This document shows positions 42,128 to 58,240 of a DNA stretch of 64,000 nt, one piece after another. The DNA is from Pseudomonadota bacterium. GTDB lineage: Bacteria > Pseudomonadota > Gammaproteobacteria > Burkholderiales > Gallionellaceae. The first letter of the stretch is position 1, and every line of letters begins with the position of its first letter. Location of the stretch: assembly GCA_021800795.1 (NCBI GenBank), contig JAJYYO010000015.1, positions 1 to 64,000 on the forward strand, read 5' to 3'. The notes beneath the pieces were generated by a model. That model was given only the letters and a program-made list of their open reading frames with translations, searched no databases and had not been told where the DNA came from. A program made the translations under genes and the position numbers.

Positions 42128-42598
42128 TTAGAAACGAAAGTGCGAGAACGCCTTGTTAGCCTCTGCCATACGGTGAACTTCTTCACGCTTCTTCACCGCA
42201 CCGCCGCGACCTTCGGACGCATCGATCAACTCACCGGCCAGACGCATACCCATGGATTTTTCTCCGCGCTTGCGGGATGCATCACGCAACCAGCGCATCG
42301 ACAAAGCCATACGACGGGAAGGGCGAACTTCTACAGGCACCTGATAGTTGGCACCACCGACACGACGGCTCTTCACTTCAACCTGAGGCTTCGCATTGGT
42401 CAGCGCCAGATTGAAAATCTCGATCGCATCTTTGCCGGTCTTCTTGCCCACCTGCTCCAGCGCGCCGTACAGAATGCGCTCTGCAACAGATTTCTTGCCG
42501 GCGGTCATCAGTACGTTGACGAATTTGGACAAATCCTGATTGCCGAATTTCGGATCAGGCAACACTTCACGTTTGGGTACTTCTCTGCGTCTTGGCAT
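42128..42598 (-). CDS. rpsG: 30S ribosomal protein S7
   Basis: A 156-residue 30S head organiser which in E. coli also represses the str operon. [18 protein letters not shown] and [17 protein letters not shown] are diagnostic. Lies between rpsL and fusA. Confidence 0.98.
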   Translation of the reverse strand: MPRRREVPKREVLPDPKFGNQDLSKFVNVLMTAGKKSVAERILYGALEQVGKKTGKDAIEIFNLALTNAKPQVEVKSRRVGGANYQVPVEVRPSRRMALSMRWLRDASRKRGEKSMGMRLAGELIDASEGRGGAVKKREEVHRMAEANKAFSHFRF

Positions 42599-42636
42599 AT
42601 CAACCTCAAATTAATTTAAAAATTACAGTCGCGCAC

Positions 42637-43011
42637 TTATTTCTTAGGGCGCTTGGTACCGTACTTGGAACGTGACTGTTTACGATCTTTTACACCAGCC
42701 GTATCCAGACTACCGCGCACCATGTGATAACGCACACCCGGCAAATCCTTTACACGACCGCCGCGCAGCAGCACAACCGAGTGCTCCTGCAGGTTATGGC
42801 CTTCACCGCCGATGTAGCTGATTACCTCAAAACCATTGGTCAGACGAACCTTGGCCACTTTACGCAACGCAGAGTTAGGCTTCTTGGGTGTTGTGGTATA
42901 CACGCGCGTACACACACCACGCTTTTGTGGTGAACTGCCAAGCGCCGGCACTTTGCTCTTTTCTACGATTGCGACACGCGGCTTGCGGATCAACTGATTA
43001 ATGGTTGGCAT
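42637..43011 (-). CDS. rpsL: 30S ribosomal protein S12
   Basis: A 124-residue decoding-centre protein. [12 protein letters not shown] and [16 protein letters not shown] are diagnostic, with the unmodified Lys at position 43 typical of streptomycin-sensitive strains. First gene of the str operon, 112 bases after rpoC. Confidence 0.98.
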   Translation of the reverse strand: MPTINQLIRKPRVAIVEKSKVPALGSSPQKRGVCTRVYTTTPKKPNSALRKVAKVRLTNGFEVISYIGGEGHNLQEHSVVLLRGGRVKDLPGVRYHMVRGSLDTAGVKDRKQSRSKYGTKRPKK

Positions 43012-43054
43012 TATCTACACATCCTAAAGTAATTTCTGAAATTCCGTTTATATT

Positions 43055-43108
43055 TAAAAAACAAAGGCATATCGTCACAGCAAGATTGATTCATCTGCTG
43101 CGACGATA
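43055..43108 (-). terminator. Hairpin and T-run between rpoC and rpsL
   Basis: TATCGTC-CAGCA and TGCTG-GACGATA (43108-43096 and 43082-43070 on the minus strand) form a 12-bp stem with one mismatch, followed by TGCCTTTGTTTTTT. This resembles an intrinsic terminator for rpoBC, possibly leaky because no convincing new promoter for rpsL was found after it. Confidence 0.65.
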
Positions 43109-43123
43109 AAAAGGTTGCAGATT

Positions 43124-47365
<4,242 letters not shown>

Positions 47366-47377
47366 GTGTAACTCCTT

Positions 47378-47455
47378 TAGGATCTAGGATCGAGGATCTA
47401 GGATTGAGGATTAAAGAACGGGCCTAGCTCAATCCCCGTTCCTCAATCCTGCTGC
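47378..47455. repeat. Heptamer hairpin element 7 (rpoB-rpoC)
   Basis: The arm at 47378-47420 has steps GGATCTA, GGATCGA, GGATCTA, GGATTGA, GGATTAA. The arm at 47428-47455 is a partial complement (CTCAATCC, CGTTCCTCAATCCTGC). In gene direction it begins directly after the rpoB stop codon as GCAGCAGGATTGAGG. It must be transcribed between rpoB and rpoC. Confidence 0.8.
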
Positions 47456-50400
47456 TTAGTTGCGCTCCAAATCCATATCAATTGCCAGGGAACGAATTTC
47501 CTTGATCACCACGTTGAAGGATTCAGGCATGCCCGCATCGATCTTGTGATCGCCCTTGACGATATTCTCGTAAACCTTGGTACGACCCGCCACGTCATCC
47601 GATTTGACGGTCAGCATTTCCTGCAAGGTATACGCCGCGCCATAGGCTTCCAGCGCCCACACTTCCATCTCACCAAAACGCTGACCGCCAAACTGCGCCT
47701 TACCGCCCAGCGGTTGCTGCGTGACCAGACTGTACGGCCCGGTTGAACGCGCGTGCATCTTGTCATCCACCAGATGATGCAGCTTCAGCACATGCTTGTA
47801 ACCCACGGTGACCGGGCGATCGAATGCTTCGCCGGTACGACCGTCATACAAGGTAGTCTGTCCGGACAGCGGCAAATCGGCCAATGCCAGCATGTATTTG
47901 ATTTCTTCCTCGCTGGCACCGTCGAAAACCGGCGTCGCAAAAGGAACGCCCTTGCGCAGGTTGCGACACAACTCGATGATTTCATCATCATTAAAGGCGC
48001 TAAAATCGACAGACTGACCATTGTTATTGTTATATATCTTGTCGAGAAACTTGCGCAACTCGATGACCTTGGCATTGGTCTGCAACATCTGGTCGATCTT
48101 CTTGCCCAGGCCTATCGCAGCCCAGCCCAGATGCGTCTCAAGAATCTGACCGATGTTCATCCGCGAAGGAACGCCCAGCGGGTTCAGCACCACATCCACC
48201 GGCGTACCATCGGCCATATAAGGCATATCTTCCACCGGCACGATACGCGAAATCACACCCTTGTTACCGTGGCGACCCGCCATCTTGTCGCCAGGCTGCA
48301 AGCGACGCTTCACCGCCACGTAGACCTTGACCATTTTCTGTACCCCGGCTTGCAGCTCATCGCCCTGGGTCATTTTTTTCTTCTTCAACTCGAACGCTGC
48401 ATCGAATTCGACACGCTTCTGGGCCAGACCGTCCTTAACCTGCTCCAGCTGGGCAGCCACCTCGTCATCCGCCACGCGGATGTCAAACCACTGATGATGC
48501 TCGACGCTGTCCAGATAAGCCTTAGTCAGCAAACTGCCCTTGGCAAGCTTCTTGGGGCCGCCGTTGGCTGCCTTGTCCAGCAACAGTTTTTCAAGCCGGG
48601 TGAAGGCATCGCTTTCCACAATACGCATCTGGTCAGCCAGATCCATCTTGTAGCGGCTCAGCTCATCATCAACGATTTGCTGTGCACGCCGGTCGCGCTG
48701 CAATCCTTCGCGGGTGAACACCTGCACGTCGATCACGGTACCGGAACTGCCGGCTGATACGCGCAAGCTGGTGTCCTTCACATCGGACGCCTTCTCGCCG
48801 AAGATCGCGCGCAGCAATTTCTCTTCCGGAGTCAGTTGCGTCTCGCCCTTGGGCGTGACCTTGCCAACCAGCACGTCACCTACCGCGACTTCAGCGCCGA
48901 TGTGCACGATACCGCAATCATCCAGACGAGCCAGCTGCACCTCGGACAGATTCGGAATATCGCGGGTGATTTCTTCCGTACCCAGTTTGGTATCACGTGC
49001 AACCACAGTCAGCTCTTCGATGTGTATCGAAGTGAAGCGATCCTGGGCAATCACGCGCTCGGAGATCAATATCGAGTCTTCGTAGTTGTAACCATTCCAC
49101 GGCATAAATGCGACCAGTACGTTCTGACCCAGCGCCAGTTCGCCCATATCGGTTGACGCACCGTCAGCCACCACGTCGCCGCGGGCAATCACATCGCCCA
49201 CCTTGACCAGCGGACGCTGATTGATATTGGTATTCTGGTTGGAACGCGTGTACTTGATCAGGTTGTAAATATCGACACCGACTTCACCTGCCGTTGTTTC
49301 TTCGTCATTGACGCGCACCACGATACGTGCAGCATCCACGTAATCGATGCGTCCTCCGCGAACCGCCTGCACGGCCGTTCCCGAGTCCAGAGCCACCGTG
49401 CGCTCGATACCGGTGCCGACCAGCGGCTTCTCGGCGCGCAGACAGGGAACCGCCTGACGTGACATGTTGGCGCCCATCAGGGCGCGGTTCGCATCGTCGT
49501 GTTCCAGGAACGGAATCAGGCAGGCGGCAACCGATACCACCTGCGAAGGCGACACGTCCATGTAGTTGATGGTATCTGGAGCCGCCAGAACGAACTCGTT
49601 GTGGCGACGGGCAGATACAATTTCGTCGGTGAAATTACCGTTTTTGTCCAACGCGGCATTCGCCTGAGCAATGGTAAAGTTGCTCTCTTCGATTGCAGAC
49701 AGGTAATCCACATCATTGGATACACAACCTCCGGTCACTTTTCGATAAGGTGTCTCGATAAAACCGTACTCGTTGGTACGCGCATACAGCGCCAGGGAAT
49801 TAATAAGTCCAATGTTCGGTCCTTCCGGCGTCTCAATCGGACACACGCGACCATAATGCGTCGGATGTACGTCGCGAACCTCGAAGCCTGCGCGTTCGCG
49901 CGTCAAACCGCCTGGCCCCAGCGCAGAAATACGACGCTTGTGCGTCACTTCCGACAGGGGGTTGGTCTGATCCATGAATTGACTCAGTTGACTGGAACCG
50001 AAAAATTCCTTGATCGCAGCGGAAATCGGTTTGGCATTGATCAAGTCATGCGGCATCAGGTTGTCTGCTTCAGCCTGACCCAGACGTTCCTTGACCGCGC
50101 GCTCAACACGTGCCAGACCCACGCGGAACTGGTTCTCTGCCAGCTCGCCCACCGCACGCACGCGGCGATTACCCAGATGATCGATATCGTCGATTTCACC
50201 GCGACCATTGCGCAATTCAACCAGAATTTTGACCACAGCCACGATGTCCTCGTTCGACAGAATGGAAGATCCGGTCAGTTCGGGACGACCCACGCGGCGG
50301 TTGAATTTCATGCGGCCAACCACCGACAGATCGTAGCGTTCTTCGCTGAAGAACAGCCCGTTGAACAAGCCTTCCACGGACTCTTCGGTGGGCGGCTCTC

Positions 50401-51535
50401 CCGGACGCATCATGCGGTAGATTGCCACGCGAGCGGTCCAAATATCGGTGGTCTCATCGGTGCGCAACGTTTGCGAGATGTACGCACCGTGATCGAGATC
50501 ATTGGTGTACAAAGTGTGCAGCTTGCTTATATTGGCTTCCTGCAACTTCAGCAGCAATTCCTCCGTCATCACGTCATTGGCATTGGCGATGATTTCACCG
50601 CTATCCTTGTCGACTATGTTGTTGGCGACAACACGCCCCAGCAGGAAATCATTGGCCACAGCCAGCTTGTCTATGCCCGCCTCCTGCATCTGGCGGATAT
50701 GACGCATGGTAATACGCTTGTCCTGCGCAACGATGATCTTGCCGGACTTGTCGAGAATATCGAACCGCGCAATTTCACCGCGCAAACGTTCAGCCACGAC
50801 TTCAAACTGTATGTTGCCCTTCTTGCCCAGTTGGAATGTGTCAAACTCATAGAACATGCTCAGCATGTCTTCATTGGAGAAACCCAATGAACGCAACAGG
50901 ATCGTCACCGGCATCTTGCGGCGACGATCGATACGGAAGTAGACGTAGTCCTTGGCATCGAATTCAAAATCCAGCCATGACCCGCGATAGGGGATAATAC
51001 GCGCTGAAAACAGCAACTTGCCGGAAGAATGGGTCTTGCCCCGATCATGCTCAAAGAACACGCCGGGTGAACGATGCAACTGGGAGACGATGACGCGCTC
51101 GGTACCGTTGATAACAAACGAGCCGGTATTGGTCATCAGCGGCATTTCACCCATGTAGACTTCCTGCTCCTTGACTTCTTTTACCGTAGGCTTGGAAGCT
51201 TCCTTGTCCATGATGGTCAGACGGACACGCGCACGCAACGGCGAAGCATAGGTCAGTCCGCGCTGCTGGCATTCTTTCACGTCGAATGCGGGCATGCCCA
51301 GCATATAGCTGACAAAATCCAGTCTGGCGTTTTTGGAATGACTTTCAATCGGGAAAATCCCGTTGAATGCGGCTTGCAAGCCCTCATTTTTGCGTTTTTC
51401 CAGCGGGGTATCAGCCTGCAAAAAAGCCGCAAAGGCTTCCAACTGGGTGGATAACAGGAAAGGAACCGGCAAAGCACCGATACGCTTGCCGAAACTTTTA
51501 CGAATACGTTTTTTTTCGGTAAAAGAGTAGCTCAT
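47456..51535 (-). CDS. rpoB: DNA-directed RNA polymerase beta subunit
   Basis: A 1359-residue catalytic subunit. The rifampicin-binding region reads [20 protein letters not shown] with wild-type residues, followed by [19 protein letters not shown] chose the ATG at 51535 ([20 protein letters not shown] upstream) over an in-frame codon at 51556. It is preceded by a strong terminator-like hairpin in the rplL-rpoB gap. Confidence 0.98.
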   Translation of the reverse strand: MSYSFTEKKRIRKSFGKRIGALPVPFLLSTQLEAFAAFLQADTPLEKRKNEGLQAAFNGIFPIESHSKNARLDFVSYMLGMPAFDVKECQQRGLTYASPLRARVRLTIMDKEASKPTVKEVKEQEVYMGEMPLMTNTGSFVINGTERVIVSQLHRSPGVFFEHDRGKTHSSGKLLFSARIIPYRGSWLDFEFDAKDYVYFRIDRRRKMPVTILLRSLGFSNEDMLSMFYEFDTFQLGKKGNIQFEVVAERLRGEIARFDILDKSGKIIVAQDKRITMRHIRQMQEAGIDKLAVANDFLLGRVVANNIVDKDSGEIIANANDVMTEELLLKLQEANISKLHTLYTNDLDHGAYISQTLRTDETTDIWTARVAIYRMMRPGEPPTEESVEGLFNGLFFSEERYDLSVVGRMKFNRRVGRPELTGSSILSNEDIVAVVKILVELRNGRGEIDDIDHLGNRRVRAVGELAENQFRVGLARVERAVKERLGQAEADNLMPHDLINAKPISAAIKEFFGSSQLSQFMDQTNPLSEVTHKRRISALGPGGLTRERAGFEVRDVHPTHYGRVCPIETPEGPNIGLINSLALYARTNEYGFIETPYRKVTGGCVSNDVDYLSAIEESNFTIAQANAALDKNGNFTDEIVSARRHNEFVLAAPDTINYMDVSPSQVVSVAACLIPFLEHDDANRALMGANMSRQAVPCLRAEKPLVGTGIERTVALDSGTAVQAVRGGRIDYVDAARIVVRVNDEETTAGEVGVDIYNLIKYTRSNQNTNINQRPLVKVGDVIARGDVVADGASTDMGELALGQNVLVAFMPWNGYNYEDSILISERVIAQDRFTSIHIEELTVVARDTKLGTEEITRDIPNLSEVQLARLDDCGIVHIGAEVAVGDVLVGKVTPKGETQLTPEEKLLRAIFGEKASDVKDTSLRVSAGSSGTVIDVQVFTREGLQRDRRAQQIVDDELSRYKMDLADQMRIVESDAFTRLEKLLLDKAANGGPKKLAKGSLLTKAYLDSVEHHQWFDIRVADDEVAAQLEQVKDGLAQKRVEFDAAFELKKKKMTQGDELQAGVQKMVKVYVAVKRRLQPGDKMAGRHGNKGVISRIVPVEDMPYMADGTPVDVVLNPLGVPSRMNIGQILETHLGWAAIGLGKKIDQMLQTNAKVIELRKFLDKIYNNNNGQSVDFSAFNDDEIIELCRNLRKGVPFATPVFDGASEEEIKYMLALADLPLSGQTTLYDGRTGEAFDRPVTVGYKHVLKLHHLVDDKMHARSTGPYSLVTQQPLGGKAQFGGQRFGEMEVWALEAYGAAYTLQEMLTVKSDDVAGRTKVYENIVKGDHKIDAGMPESFNVVIKEIRSLAIDMDLERN

Positions 51536-51616
51536 ATAATCTCCACGACTAGGCAAAAAGACAGGGGGCGAAAAGCCTGGGATCAGACTTCCCGTCCATT
51601 AGCTTCTTTAAGCGCC

Positions 51617-51646
51617 AAAAGGCTGACGGTAAGCCGTCAGCCTTTT
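51617..51646. terminator. Attenuator/terminator hairpin between rplL and rpoB
   Basis: AAAAGGCTGACGG and CCGTCAGCCTTTT form a perfect 13-bp stem over a 4-base loop, with T-rich ends on both strands. E. coli has a partial terminator that sets rpoBC expression relative to rplJL at the same position, so attenuation is the likely role. Confidence 0.88.
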
Positions 51647-51660
51647 GACAACACGTTGAC

Positions 51661-52032
51661 TTACTTGACTTCAGCGGTAGCGCCGGCTTCAATCAGTTGC
51701 TTGGCAACTGCATCGGCATCAGCTTTTGATACGCCTTCCTTAACAACCTTAGGCGCAGCATCAACCAGATCCTTGGCTTCTTTCAGTCCAAGTCCGGTGA
51801 TCACGCGTACCGCCTTGATCACGCTTACCTTGTTGTCGCCAATGGCGGTCAGAATGACATCGAATTCGGTTTGTTCAGCGGCGGCGACGGCAGGGCCGGC
51901 AGCCGGACCCGCAACAGCAACTGCTGCAGCAGATACGCCAAATTTTTCTTCCATTTGCTTGATCAGATCAGACAATTCCAGCACGGTCATACCGGCAACT
52001 GCTTCCATCAATTCAGCATTAGTAATAGCCAT
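51661..52032 (-). CDS. rplL: 50S ribosomal protein L7/L12
   Basis: A 123-residue stalk protein that recruits translation GTPases. The N-terminal dimerisation region, an Ala/Gly/Pro hinge near 38-52 and the C-terminal domain with [20 protein letters not shown] are present. It lies 30 bases after rplJ. Confidence 0.98.
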   Translation of the reverse strand: MAITNAELMEAVAGMTVLELSDLIKQMEEKFGVSAAAVAVAGPAAGPAVAAAEQTEFDVILTAIGDNKVSVIKAVRVITGLGLKEAKDLVDAAPKVVKEGVSKADADAVAKQLIEAGATAEVK

Positions 52033-52062
52033 ATTGTTCTCCTTGTTCAGTTATTTCAAAAA

Positions 52063-52599
52063 TTAAACGGTTTCAGCAGCAGCTTCAGCCGAAGCTTCAG
52101 CAGGTGCTGCAACGGCGCCATTGGCATCGCGGATAGCTGCCAGCGTGCGAACGAACTTGGCGGTCGTCGCATTCATGGTTGCCATCAAGCGTGCAATCAA
52201 CTCATCGCGGCTTGGTGTTGCAGCGAGCACAGCAACTTGTTCTGCTGACAACAGCGAACCTGTCATTGAACCTGCCTTAACCACCAGCAAATTATTCGTC
52301 TTGGCAAAATCGCACAACACTTTTGCCGCAGCAACCGGGTCAGCACTCATGCTGTACACCAGAGGGCCGAACATACTTTCGGCTAACGGTTCAAACGAAG
52401 TGCCTTGTACCGCGCGGCGTGCCAATGTATTCTTCAACACATGCAGGTACACCCCTGATTGACGTGCTGTCGCACGCAATTTCGTGATGTCGGCCACTTT
52501 GATGCCACGGTACTCTGCCAAAACGATGGTTTGCGATTGCGCAACTTGTGCACTGACTTCCGCTACCACGGTTTGCTTTTCTTGCAGATTGAGACTCAA
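52063..52599 (-). CDS. rplJ: 50S ribosomal protein L10
   Basis: A 178-residue stalk base that holds L7/L12. I chose a TTG start at 52599: it is preceded by GGAGGA at 5-base spacing and gives the usual (M)SLNLQEKQ N-terminus with TIVLAEYRG soon after. An ATG at 52611 and a start at 52659 would add residues absent from relatives. L10-L12 normally represses its own mRNA through the leader upstream. Confidence 0.95.
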   Translation of the reverse strand: MSLNLQEKQTVVAEVSAQVAQSQTIVLAEYRGIKVADITKLRATARQSGVYLHVLKNTLARRAVQGTSFEPLAESMFGPLVYSMSADPVAAAKVLCDFAKTNNLLVVKAGSMTGSLLSAEQVAVLAATPSRDELIARLMATMNATTAKFVRTLAAIRDANGAVAAPAEASAEAAAETV

Positions 52600-52708
52600 G
52601 TCTTCCTCCATTTTCCAGAATGCACTTTCATGCACTCCATCATTTACAACAGCGACCATGAGTCAGGAGAACAACCATTCCTGCTCGCGGACACACCATC
52701 TGCGGGGG

Positions 52709-52820
52709 ATTCAGGAATCAGAAGACAGGAATCAGGAATCAGAAACCCCCAAAACCATACAACCGCCCGTCATTTAAACCCGGATACTGATACCTGATTC
52801 CTGATACCTGATTCCTGGTT
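52709..52820. repeat. Heptamer hairpin element 8 (rplA-rplJ)
   Basis: The arm at 52709-52742 has steps AGGAATC. The arm at 52783-52820 has CTGATAC and CTGATTC alternating in 7-base steps, the complement of AGGTATC/AGGAATC. The arms pair well around a 40-base centre. Unlike most members it begins about 85 bases after the upstream stop codon (rplA). Confidence 0.8.
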
Positions 52821-52866
52821 CCACCGGTCTTTGATACTGACATCCGCCAGCAGTGCAAAGATATTT

Positions 52867-52892
52867 GGCGACAAGACTTACGCCTTGCCGCC
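52867..52892 (-). other. Hairpin downstream of rplA
   Basis: GGCGGCAAG and CTTGTCGCC on the minus strand form a 9-bp stem with one mismatch over an 8-base loop, starting about a dozen bases after the rplA stop. No T-run follows directly. It may be an RNA-processing or weak termination site between rplKA and rplJL. Confidence 0.45.
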
Positions 52893-52904
52893 GAACTTAA
52901 AACT

Positions 52905-53591
52905 TTATGCGTTAAAACTGGTCTGATCGACGCGTATGCCGACGCCCATGGTGCTTGACAGCGATACTTTGCGCATGAAGACACCCTTGGATGATGCCGG
53001 TTTTGCCTTAGCCAACGCATCGATCAACGCCAGCAGGTTTTCACGCAATGCTTCAGGCGCGAATGAAGCGCGGCCGATCGTGCATTGAATAATACCGTTC
53101 TTGTCGTTACGATACTGCACCTGTCCGGCCTTGGCATTTCTGACGGCACCGGCCACATCAGCCGAAACCGTACCGACCTTAGGATTGGGCATCAAACCGC
53201 GAGGCCCGAGAATCTGACCCAATTGCCCGACCAGACGCATCGCATCAGGACTGGCAATAACGACGTCGAAATTCAACTCACCCTTTTTAATCGACTCAGC
53301 CAAATCATCGAAACCAACGATATCCGCGCCGGCAGCGCGAGCTTCTTCAGCCTTGGCGCCTTGTGCAAATACGGCTACGCGCACCGTTTTTCCGGTACCG
53401 CGAGGCAACACCACTGAACCACGAACCAACTGGTCAGATTTACGCGCATCGATACCCAGATTAACAGCGACGTCTATCGATTCATCGAATTTTGCGACCG
53501 CATTTTCCTTGACCATAGTCAATGCATCGGTCAAAGCATACATCTTGTTGCGATCGACCTTGCTTGCAATTGCTTTATAGCGCTTAGACAT
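52905..53591 (-). CDS. rplA: 50S ribosomal protein L1
   Basis: A 228-residue mobile stalk protein that in E. coli represses the rplKA message. [20 protein letters not shown] and [18 protein letters not shown] are diagnostic. It overlaps the rplK stop by one base (TAATG). Confidence 0.97.
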   Translation of the reverse strand: MSKRYKAIASKVDRNKMYALTDALTMVKENAVAKFDESIDVAVNLGIDARKSDQLVRGSVVLPRGTGKTVRVAVFAQGAKAEEARAAGADIVGFDDLAESIKKGELNFDVVIASPDAMRLVGQLGQILGPRGLMPNPKVGTVSADVAGAVRNAKAGQVQYRNDKNGIIQCTIGRASFAPEALRENLLALIDALAKAKPASSKGVFMRKVSLSSTMGVGIRVDQTSFNA

Positions 53592-54022
53592 TATTCGCCC
53601 TCCACGGTGATGCCGATGCTGCGCGCACTGCCAGCGATGGTGCGAACGGCCGCATCCATATCAGCAGCGGTCAGATCAGGCATCTTGGTTGTTGCAATTT
53701 CTTCCGCTTGCTTGCGGGTCAGATGACCTACTTTAGCGGTGTGCGGTGTCGCACTACCCTTTTGAATCCCGGCAGCCTTCTTGATCAGAATGGTTGCAGG
53801 CGGGGTCTTCATGATGAAGGTGAAGCTCTTGTCCGCAAACGCGGTGATCACCACCGGAATGGGCAGACCGGGCTCAACACCTTGAGTCGCAGCGTTAAAC
53901 GCCTTGCAGAACTCCATGATATTCAAACCGCGCTGACCCAATGCCGGGCCGATCGGTGGACTTGGATTTGCCTTACCTGCCGGCACTTGCAGCTTGATGT
54001 AGCCTATGACTTTCTTTGCCAT
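53591..54022 (-). CDS. rplK: 50S ribosomal protein L11
   Basis: A 143-residue protein of the GTPase-associated centre, needed for RelA activation. [20 protein letters not shown] is the signature, followed by the RNA-binding domain with [14 protein letters not shown]. First ribosomal gene after nusG. Confidence 0.98.
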   Translation of the reverse strand: MAKKVIGYIKLQVPAGKANPSPPIGPALGQRGLNIMEFCKAFNAATQGVEPGLPIPVVITAFADKSFTFIMKTPPATILIKKAAGIQKGSATPHTAKVGHLTRKQAEEIATTKMPDLTAADMDAAVRTIAGSARSIGITVEGE

Positions 54023-54069
54023 GTTACTCTCCTATCGTACGGGTAAACGAGACTTGCATCTCTCCCCAA

Positions 54070-54143
54070 TCACGAGAAACAGCGAACGGGAAACCGCGCC
54101 TGCATTTATCGCAAGCTGCGTTCCCCATTCCCATCTCTCCCGC
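54070..54143. repeat. Heptamer hairpin element 9 (nusG-rplK), degenerate
   Basis: The arm at 54070-54097 has steps CGAGAAA, CAGCGAA, CGGGAAA. The arm at 54116-54143 has the rough complement (CGTTCCCCATTCCCATCTCT in 7-base steps). In gene direction it begins right after the nusG TGA. More diverged than the others, so membership is less certain. Confidence 0.55.
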
Positions 54144-54144
54144 T

Positions 54145-54678
54145 TCAGCCTTTTTCTACCTGGCCAAAATCCAGCTCTACCGGTGTCGCGCGACCAAAAA
54201 TAGTCACCGCCACCCGTATTTTATTTTTTTCGTAATTTACCTCTTCGACCATGCCGGTAAAATCGGTAAACGGACCTTCCTTGACACGCACAGCCTCACC
54301 CACTTCAAACAGCACCTTCGGTCTTGGTTTTTCGACGCCGGCCTGCATTTGCCGCATAATGTTCTGAACTTCCTTTTCGGTTATGGGGGTCGGGCGCATT
54401 GCAGACCCACCCAGAAAACCAGTCACTTTTGGCGTATTCTTCACCAAATGCCAGGATTCGTCGGTCATCTCCATCTCAACCAACACATAACCGGGAAAGA
54501 ACTTGCGTTCCGAAGTGACTTTCTGCCCCGCTTTCAGCTCCACCACTTCTTCCACAGGAACCAATATTTGACCAAACTTATCCTGCATACCCTCACGCTG
54601 AATCCGCTCGGCAAGGGCCCTGGATACGCTTTTCTCAAACTGAGAATACGTGTGAACGACATACCAGCTCATAGCCAT
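54145..54678 (-). CDS. nusG: Transcription termination/antitermination protein NusG
   Basis: A 177-residue RNA-polymerase-bound factor that joins transcription to Rho or to the ribosome. The NGN domain begins [13 protein letters not shown] and has [11 protein letters not shown]. The KOW domain with [18 protein letters not shown] is C-terminal. Its ATG overlaps the secE stop as TAATG. Confidence 0.98.
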   Translation of the reverse strand: MAMSWYVVHTYSQFEKSVSRALAERIQREGMQDKFGQILVPVEEVVELKAGQKVTSERKFFPGYVLVEMEMTDESWHLVKNTPKVTGFLGGSAMRPTPITEKEVQNIMRQMQAGVEKPRPKVLFEVGEAVRVKEGPFTDFTGMVEEVNYEKNKIRVAVTIFGRATPVELDFGQVEKG

Positions 54679-55025
54679 TATTCAACCCGTCCCATCAGCT
54701 TATTTACCAACATCATCAAACTTGCATCGACCGTCCACAAAAACAAAGCCATAGTGATGGCAAACACAATAACCACCCCGGTTGTTTGTATTGTTTCTTT
54801 GCGGGAAGGCCAAACCACGCGCTTCGCTTCGGCCACGGATTCGCGACCGAACACCAGGAAGCGCTTTCCAGACTCACTTGTGGATGCCACCCCTGTAGCC
54901 AACAGCAAACCAGCCAGCACTGAAATCAATCTCAGCACTCCCGGGCTATCATGCAAGAGGTAGAAGCCCGCAACCCCCGCCGCCACCAGCAGAAATGCAA
55001 TTAGCAACTTGATTTTGTCCGACAT
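54678..55025 (-). CDS. secE: Protein translocase subunit SecE
   Basis: A 115-residue three-helix form of SecE (membrane segments about 7-24, 30-48 and 80-103). The conserved amphipathic stretch [16 protein letters not shown] precedes the last helix. It clamps SecY in the inner membrane. It lies between tRNA-Trp and nusG. Confidence 0.96.
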   Translation of the reverse strand: MSDKIKLLIAFLLVAAGVAGFYLLHDSPGVLRLISVLAGLLLATGVASTSESGKRFLVFGRESVAEAKRVVWPSRKETIQTTGVVIVFAITMALFLWTVDASLMMLVNKLMGRVE

Positions 55026-55059
55026 GCGTGATCGTTCCGATTAACTTTTACTTACAATT

Positions 55060-55135
55060 TGGCAGGCCAGGAGGGTCTCGAACCCCCAACCCTCGGTTTT
55101 GGAGACCGATACTCTACCAATTGAGCTACTGGCCT
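55060..55135 (-). tRNA. tRNA-Trp (CCA anticodon)
   Basis: 76 bases with a 7-bp acceptor stem (AGGCCAG with CTGGCCT), discriminator G and encoded CCA, D-arm GCTCAATTGGTAGAG, anticodon loop CTCCAAA with CCA, and T-arm GGGTTCGAGACCC. It follows tufB in the same transcription unit, the usual tufB-trpT-secE arrangement. Confidence 0.97.
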
Positions 55136-55140
55136 AAAAA

Positions 55141-55202
55141 TCAGGAGCGAGGAACGAGGAACGAGCACAAAACCACTCTATCCTCAATCCTCAATCCTGC
55201 TA
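55141..55202. repeat. Heptamer hairpin element 10 (after tuf copy 2)
   Basis: The arm at 55141-55165 has TCAGGAGCGAG plus two GAACGAG steps. The arm at 55179-55200 has two TCCTCAA steps. Compared with the element after tuf copy 1, this one has one more unit in the first arm and one fewer in the second, with the same centre. It starts at the tuf stop codon and lies 5 bases before tRNA-Trp. Confidence 0.85.
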
Positions 55203-56393
<1,191 letters not shown>

Positions 56394-56433
56394 ATTTTTT
56401 CCTTAGTCAAACGTTAACAATAATTACTAAATC

Positions 56434-56508
<75 letters not shown>

Positions 56509-56519
56509 AGAATTAACAC

Positions 56520-56593
56520 TGGAGCGGGTGAAGGGGATCGAACCCTCGTCGTAAGTTTGGAAAACTTCTGCTCTACCATTGAGCTACACCCGC
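56520..56593 (-). tRNA. tRNA-Gly (TCC anticodon)
   Basis: 74 bases with acceptor GCGGGTG/CACCCGC, discriminator T and encoded CCA, D-arm GCTCAATGGTAGAGC, anticodon loop TTCCAAA and T-arm AGGGTTCGATCCCC. Second tRNA of the unit. Confidence 0.97.
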
Positions 56594-56674
56594 AAGCCTT
56601 CCCTTCAAACAACGCCGTTAAAGCATGCCAATAAAAGCCGTACCGGCACTGAAAGCTGCACTGGTACTGAAAAC

Positions 56675-56759
56675 TGGTGGAGGGGGAAGGATTCGAACCT
56701 TCGTACTCTAAGAGGGCAGATTTACAGTCTGCTGCCTTTAACCACTCGGCCACCCCTCC
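56675..56759 (-). tRNA. tRNA-Tyr (GTA anticodon)
   Basis: 85 bases, a class II tRNA with a long variable arm. Acceptor GGAGGGG, D-arm GGCCGAGTGGTTAAAGGC, anticodon loop CTGTAAA, T-arm AAGGTTCGAATCCTT and encoded ACCA. First tRNA of the unit, directly after a consensus promoter. Confidence 0.97.
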
Positions 56760-56773
56760 AAATTGAACGCGTA

Positions 56774-56802
56774 ATTATGCAGATCGGCAACTTGCCTGTC
56801 AA
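56774..56802 (-). promoter_or_regulatory. Promoter of the tRNA-Tyr-Gly-Thr-tuf-Trp-secE unit
   Basis: On the minus strand perfect TTGACA (56802-56797), a 17-base spacer, then CATAAT (56779-56774), followed by a TACGCG discriminator. The start point would be about 8 bases before tRNA-Tyr. This is the best sigma70 promoter in the window. Confidence 0.88.
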
Positions 56803-56814
56803 TCTATTTTTAAT

Positions 56815-58110
56815 TTATTTTGTTCTATACAGGGCCGATTGCGCGTGCGCTTGCAATCCTTCACCCAAAGCGAGTGTCGAAGCGATTTTCCCCAGGGTCT
56901 GTGCGCCCTGCCTCGACACCTGAATCAAACTGCTGCGTTTTTGAAAATCATATACGCCCAGCGGCGAGGAAAAACGCGCAGTTCCCGAAGTCGGCAGCAC
57001 ATGATTCGGGCCCGCGCAATAATCACCCAGCGCCTCCGAGGTATAGCGTCCCATAAAAATCGCGCCTGCATGCTGCAATTTCGGCAACCAGACCTGAGGA
57101 TCTTCGATCGACAATTCCAGATGCTCAGGCGCGATGCGATTGCTGATGGCACAAGCCTCATCGAGGCTGGCGACTTGAATCAGCGCACCGCGATTTTCCA
57201 GCGCCGTCCTGATGATCTCGCGGCGCGGCATTTGTTCGAGCAGGCGGTCGGCGCTCATCGCCACCGCCTTGATAAAACCGGCATCCGGTGAGAGCAAAAT
57301 CGCCTGCGCCAATTCGTCGTGCTCGGCCTGCGAAAATAAATCCATCGCAACCCAGTCGGGATCAGTCAGTCCATCACAGATCACCAGAATTTCCGAAGGC
57401 CCCGCGATCATGTCGATGCCGCACACGCCAAACACGCGACGTTTCGCCGCTGCCACATAGGCGTTCCCGGGTCCGACTATCTTGTCCACCCTGGGGATGC
57501 TGGCCGTGCCGTAGGCCAGCGCAGCCACCGCCTGCGCGCCGCCGATGGTAAACACGCGGTCCACACCGGCCAGATACGCTGCCGCCAGTACCAGTTGATT
57601 TTTAACTCCATCCGGCGTCGGCACCACCATAATCAGCTCGGCCACCCCAGCCACCTTGGCCGGCAGCGCATTCATCAACACCGACGAAGGATAAGCCGCC
57701 TTGCCGCCCGGCACATACAGCCCCACCCGATCCAGCGGCGTCACCTGCTGCCCCAGCAGCGTGCCGTCCGCATCCTCATAGCTCCATGAGGCTTGCACCT
57801 GCCTCTGATGGTAGTCGGTCACGCGCAGTGCGGCAGCTTCAAGTGCCGTACGCTGCTCAGCAGGCAACGCTTCAAATGCTGCGCGCAACTCATCGCGCGG
57901 CAATTCCATCGCAGCAGCATCGGACAACGACATACGGTCAAACCTTGCCGTGTATTCCAGCACCGCTGCATCGCCGCGCTCACGCACATCCGCCAGAATC
58001 GCTGCAACCGTCGCCTCCAGCTTTTCATCTGCCGTAGTTTCATATGCCAGCAAAGCGTCAAGTTCACGATTAAAATTTGCGGAGCTGCTCGATAATTGTC
58101 TGATTTTCAT
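56815..58110 (-). CDS. hisD: Histidinol dehydrogenase
   Basis: A 431-residue zinc enzyme that oxidises histidinol to histidine in two NAD steps. [23 protein letters not shown]-like sequence ([16 protein letters not shown]), [31 protein letters not shown] with zinc ligands, and APEHLEL are present. I chose the ATG at 58110 over a TTG at 58122. In relatives it follows hisG; here an ubiquinone operon and a VapBC pair separate the two. Confidence 0.96.
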   Translation of the reverse strand: MKIRQLSSSSANFNRELDALLAYETTADEKLEATVAAILADVRERGDAAVLEYTARFDRMSLSDAAAMELPRDELRAAFEALPAEQRTALEAAALRVTDYHQRQVQASWSYEDADGTLLGQQVTPLDRVGLYVPGGKAAYPSSVLMNALPAKVAGVAELIMVVPTPDGVKNQLVLAAAYLAGVDRVFTIGGAQAVAALAYGTASIPRVDKIVGPGNAYVAAAKRRVFGVCGIDMIAGPSEILVICDGLTDPDWVAMDLFSQAEHDELAQAILLSPDAGFIKAVAMSADRLLEQMPRREIIRTALENRGALIQVASLDEACAISNRIAPEHLELSIEDPQVWLPKLQHAGAIFMGRYTSEALGDYCAGPNHVLPTSGTARFSSPLGVYDFQKRSSLIQVSRQGAQTLGKIASTLALGEGLQAHAQSALYRTK

Positions 58111-58140
58111 TTTATGAACCAAATTTATTGCGTTCCTCGT

Positions 58141-58169
58141 ATTTTAAAGGACAACTGCACAACCTTGAA
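58141..58169 (-). promoter_or_regulatory. Possible hisD promoter
   Basis: On the minus strand TTCAAG (58169-58164), 17 bases, then TAAAAT (58146-58141), 30 bases before the hisD ATG. The -35 match is weak. It lies in the 130-base gap after ubiT and would let hisD be expressed independently of the inserted operon. Confidence 0.35.
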
Positions 58170-58240
58170 AGTTATTACGGCATTCATTACATGACGAACG
58201 GCAGTTTTCCTGCATCAAATTCGCTTTCTGAGTTTTTCAA

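Larger units (their letters stand above)
52600..52904 (-). promoter_or_regulatory. rplA-rplJ intergenic region, probable L10 leader
   Basis: A 305-base gap without a gene. It holds a hairpin just after rplA (52867-52892), a large heptamer hairpin element (52709-52820) and about 110 bases before rplJ that should include the L10(L12)4-binding leader found at this position in other bacteria. I could not trace the kink-turn of that leader by eye, so the leader is inferred from position. Confidence 0.4.

Noticed and set aside
39992-42619. Plus-strand open frame of 875 codons opposite fusA and rpsG
   Set aside because: It is antisense to two certain genes and arises from their codon bias. The peptide has no recognisable domain and is rich in His, Arg and Thr as shadows usually are. 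The other long plus-strand frames over rpoB, rpoC, ftsK, bioF and the kinase gene were rejected for the same reason.
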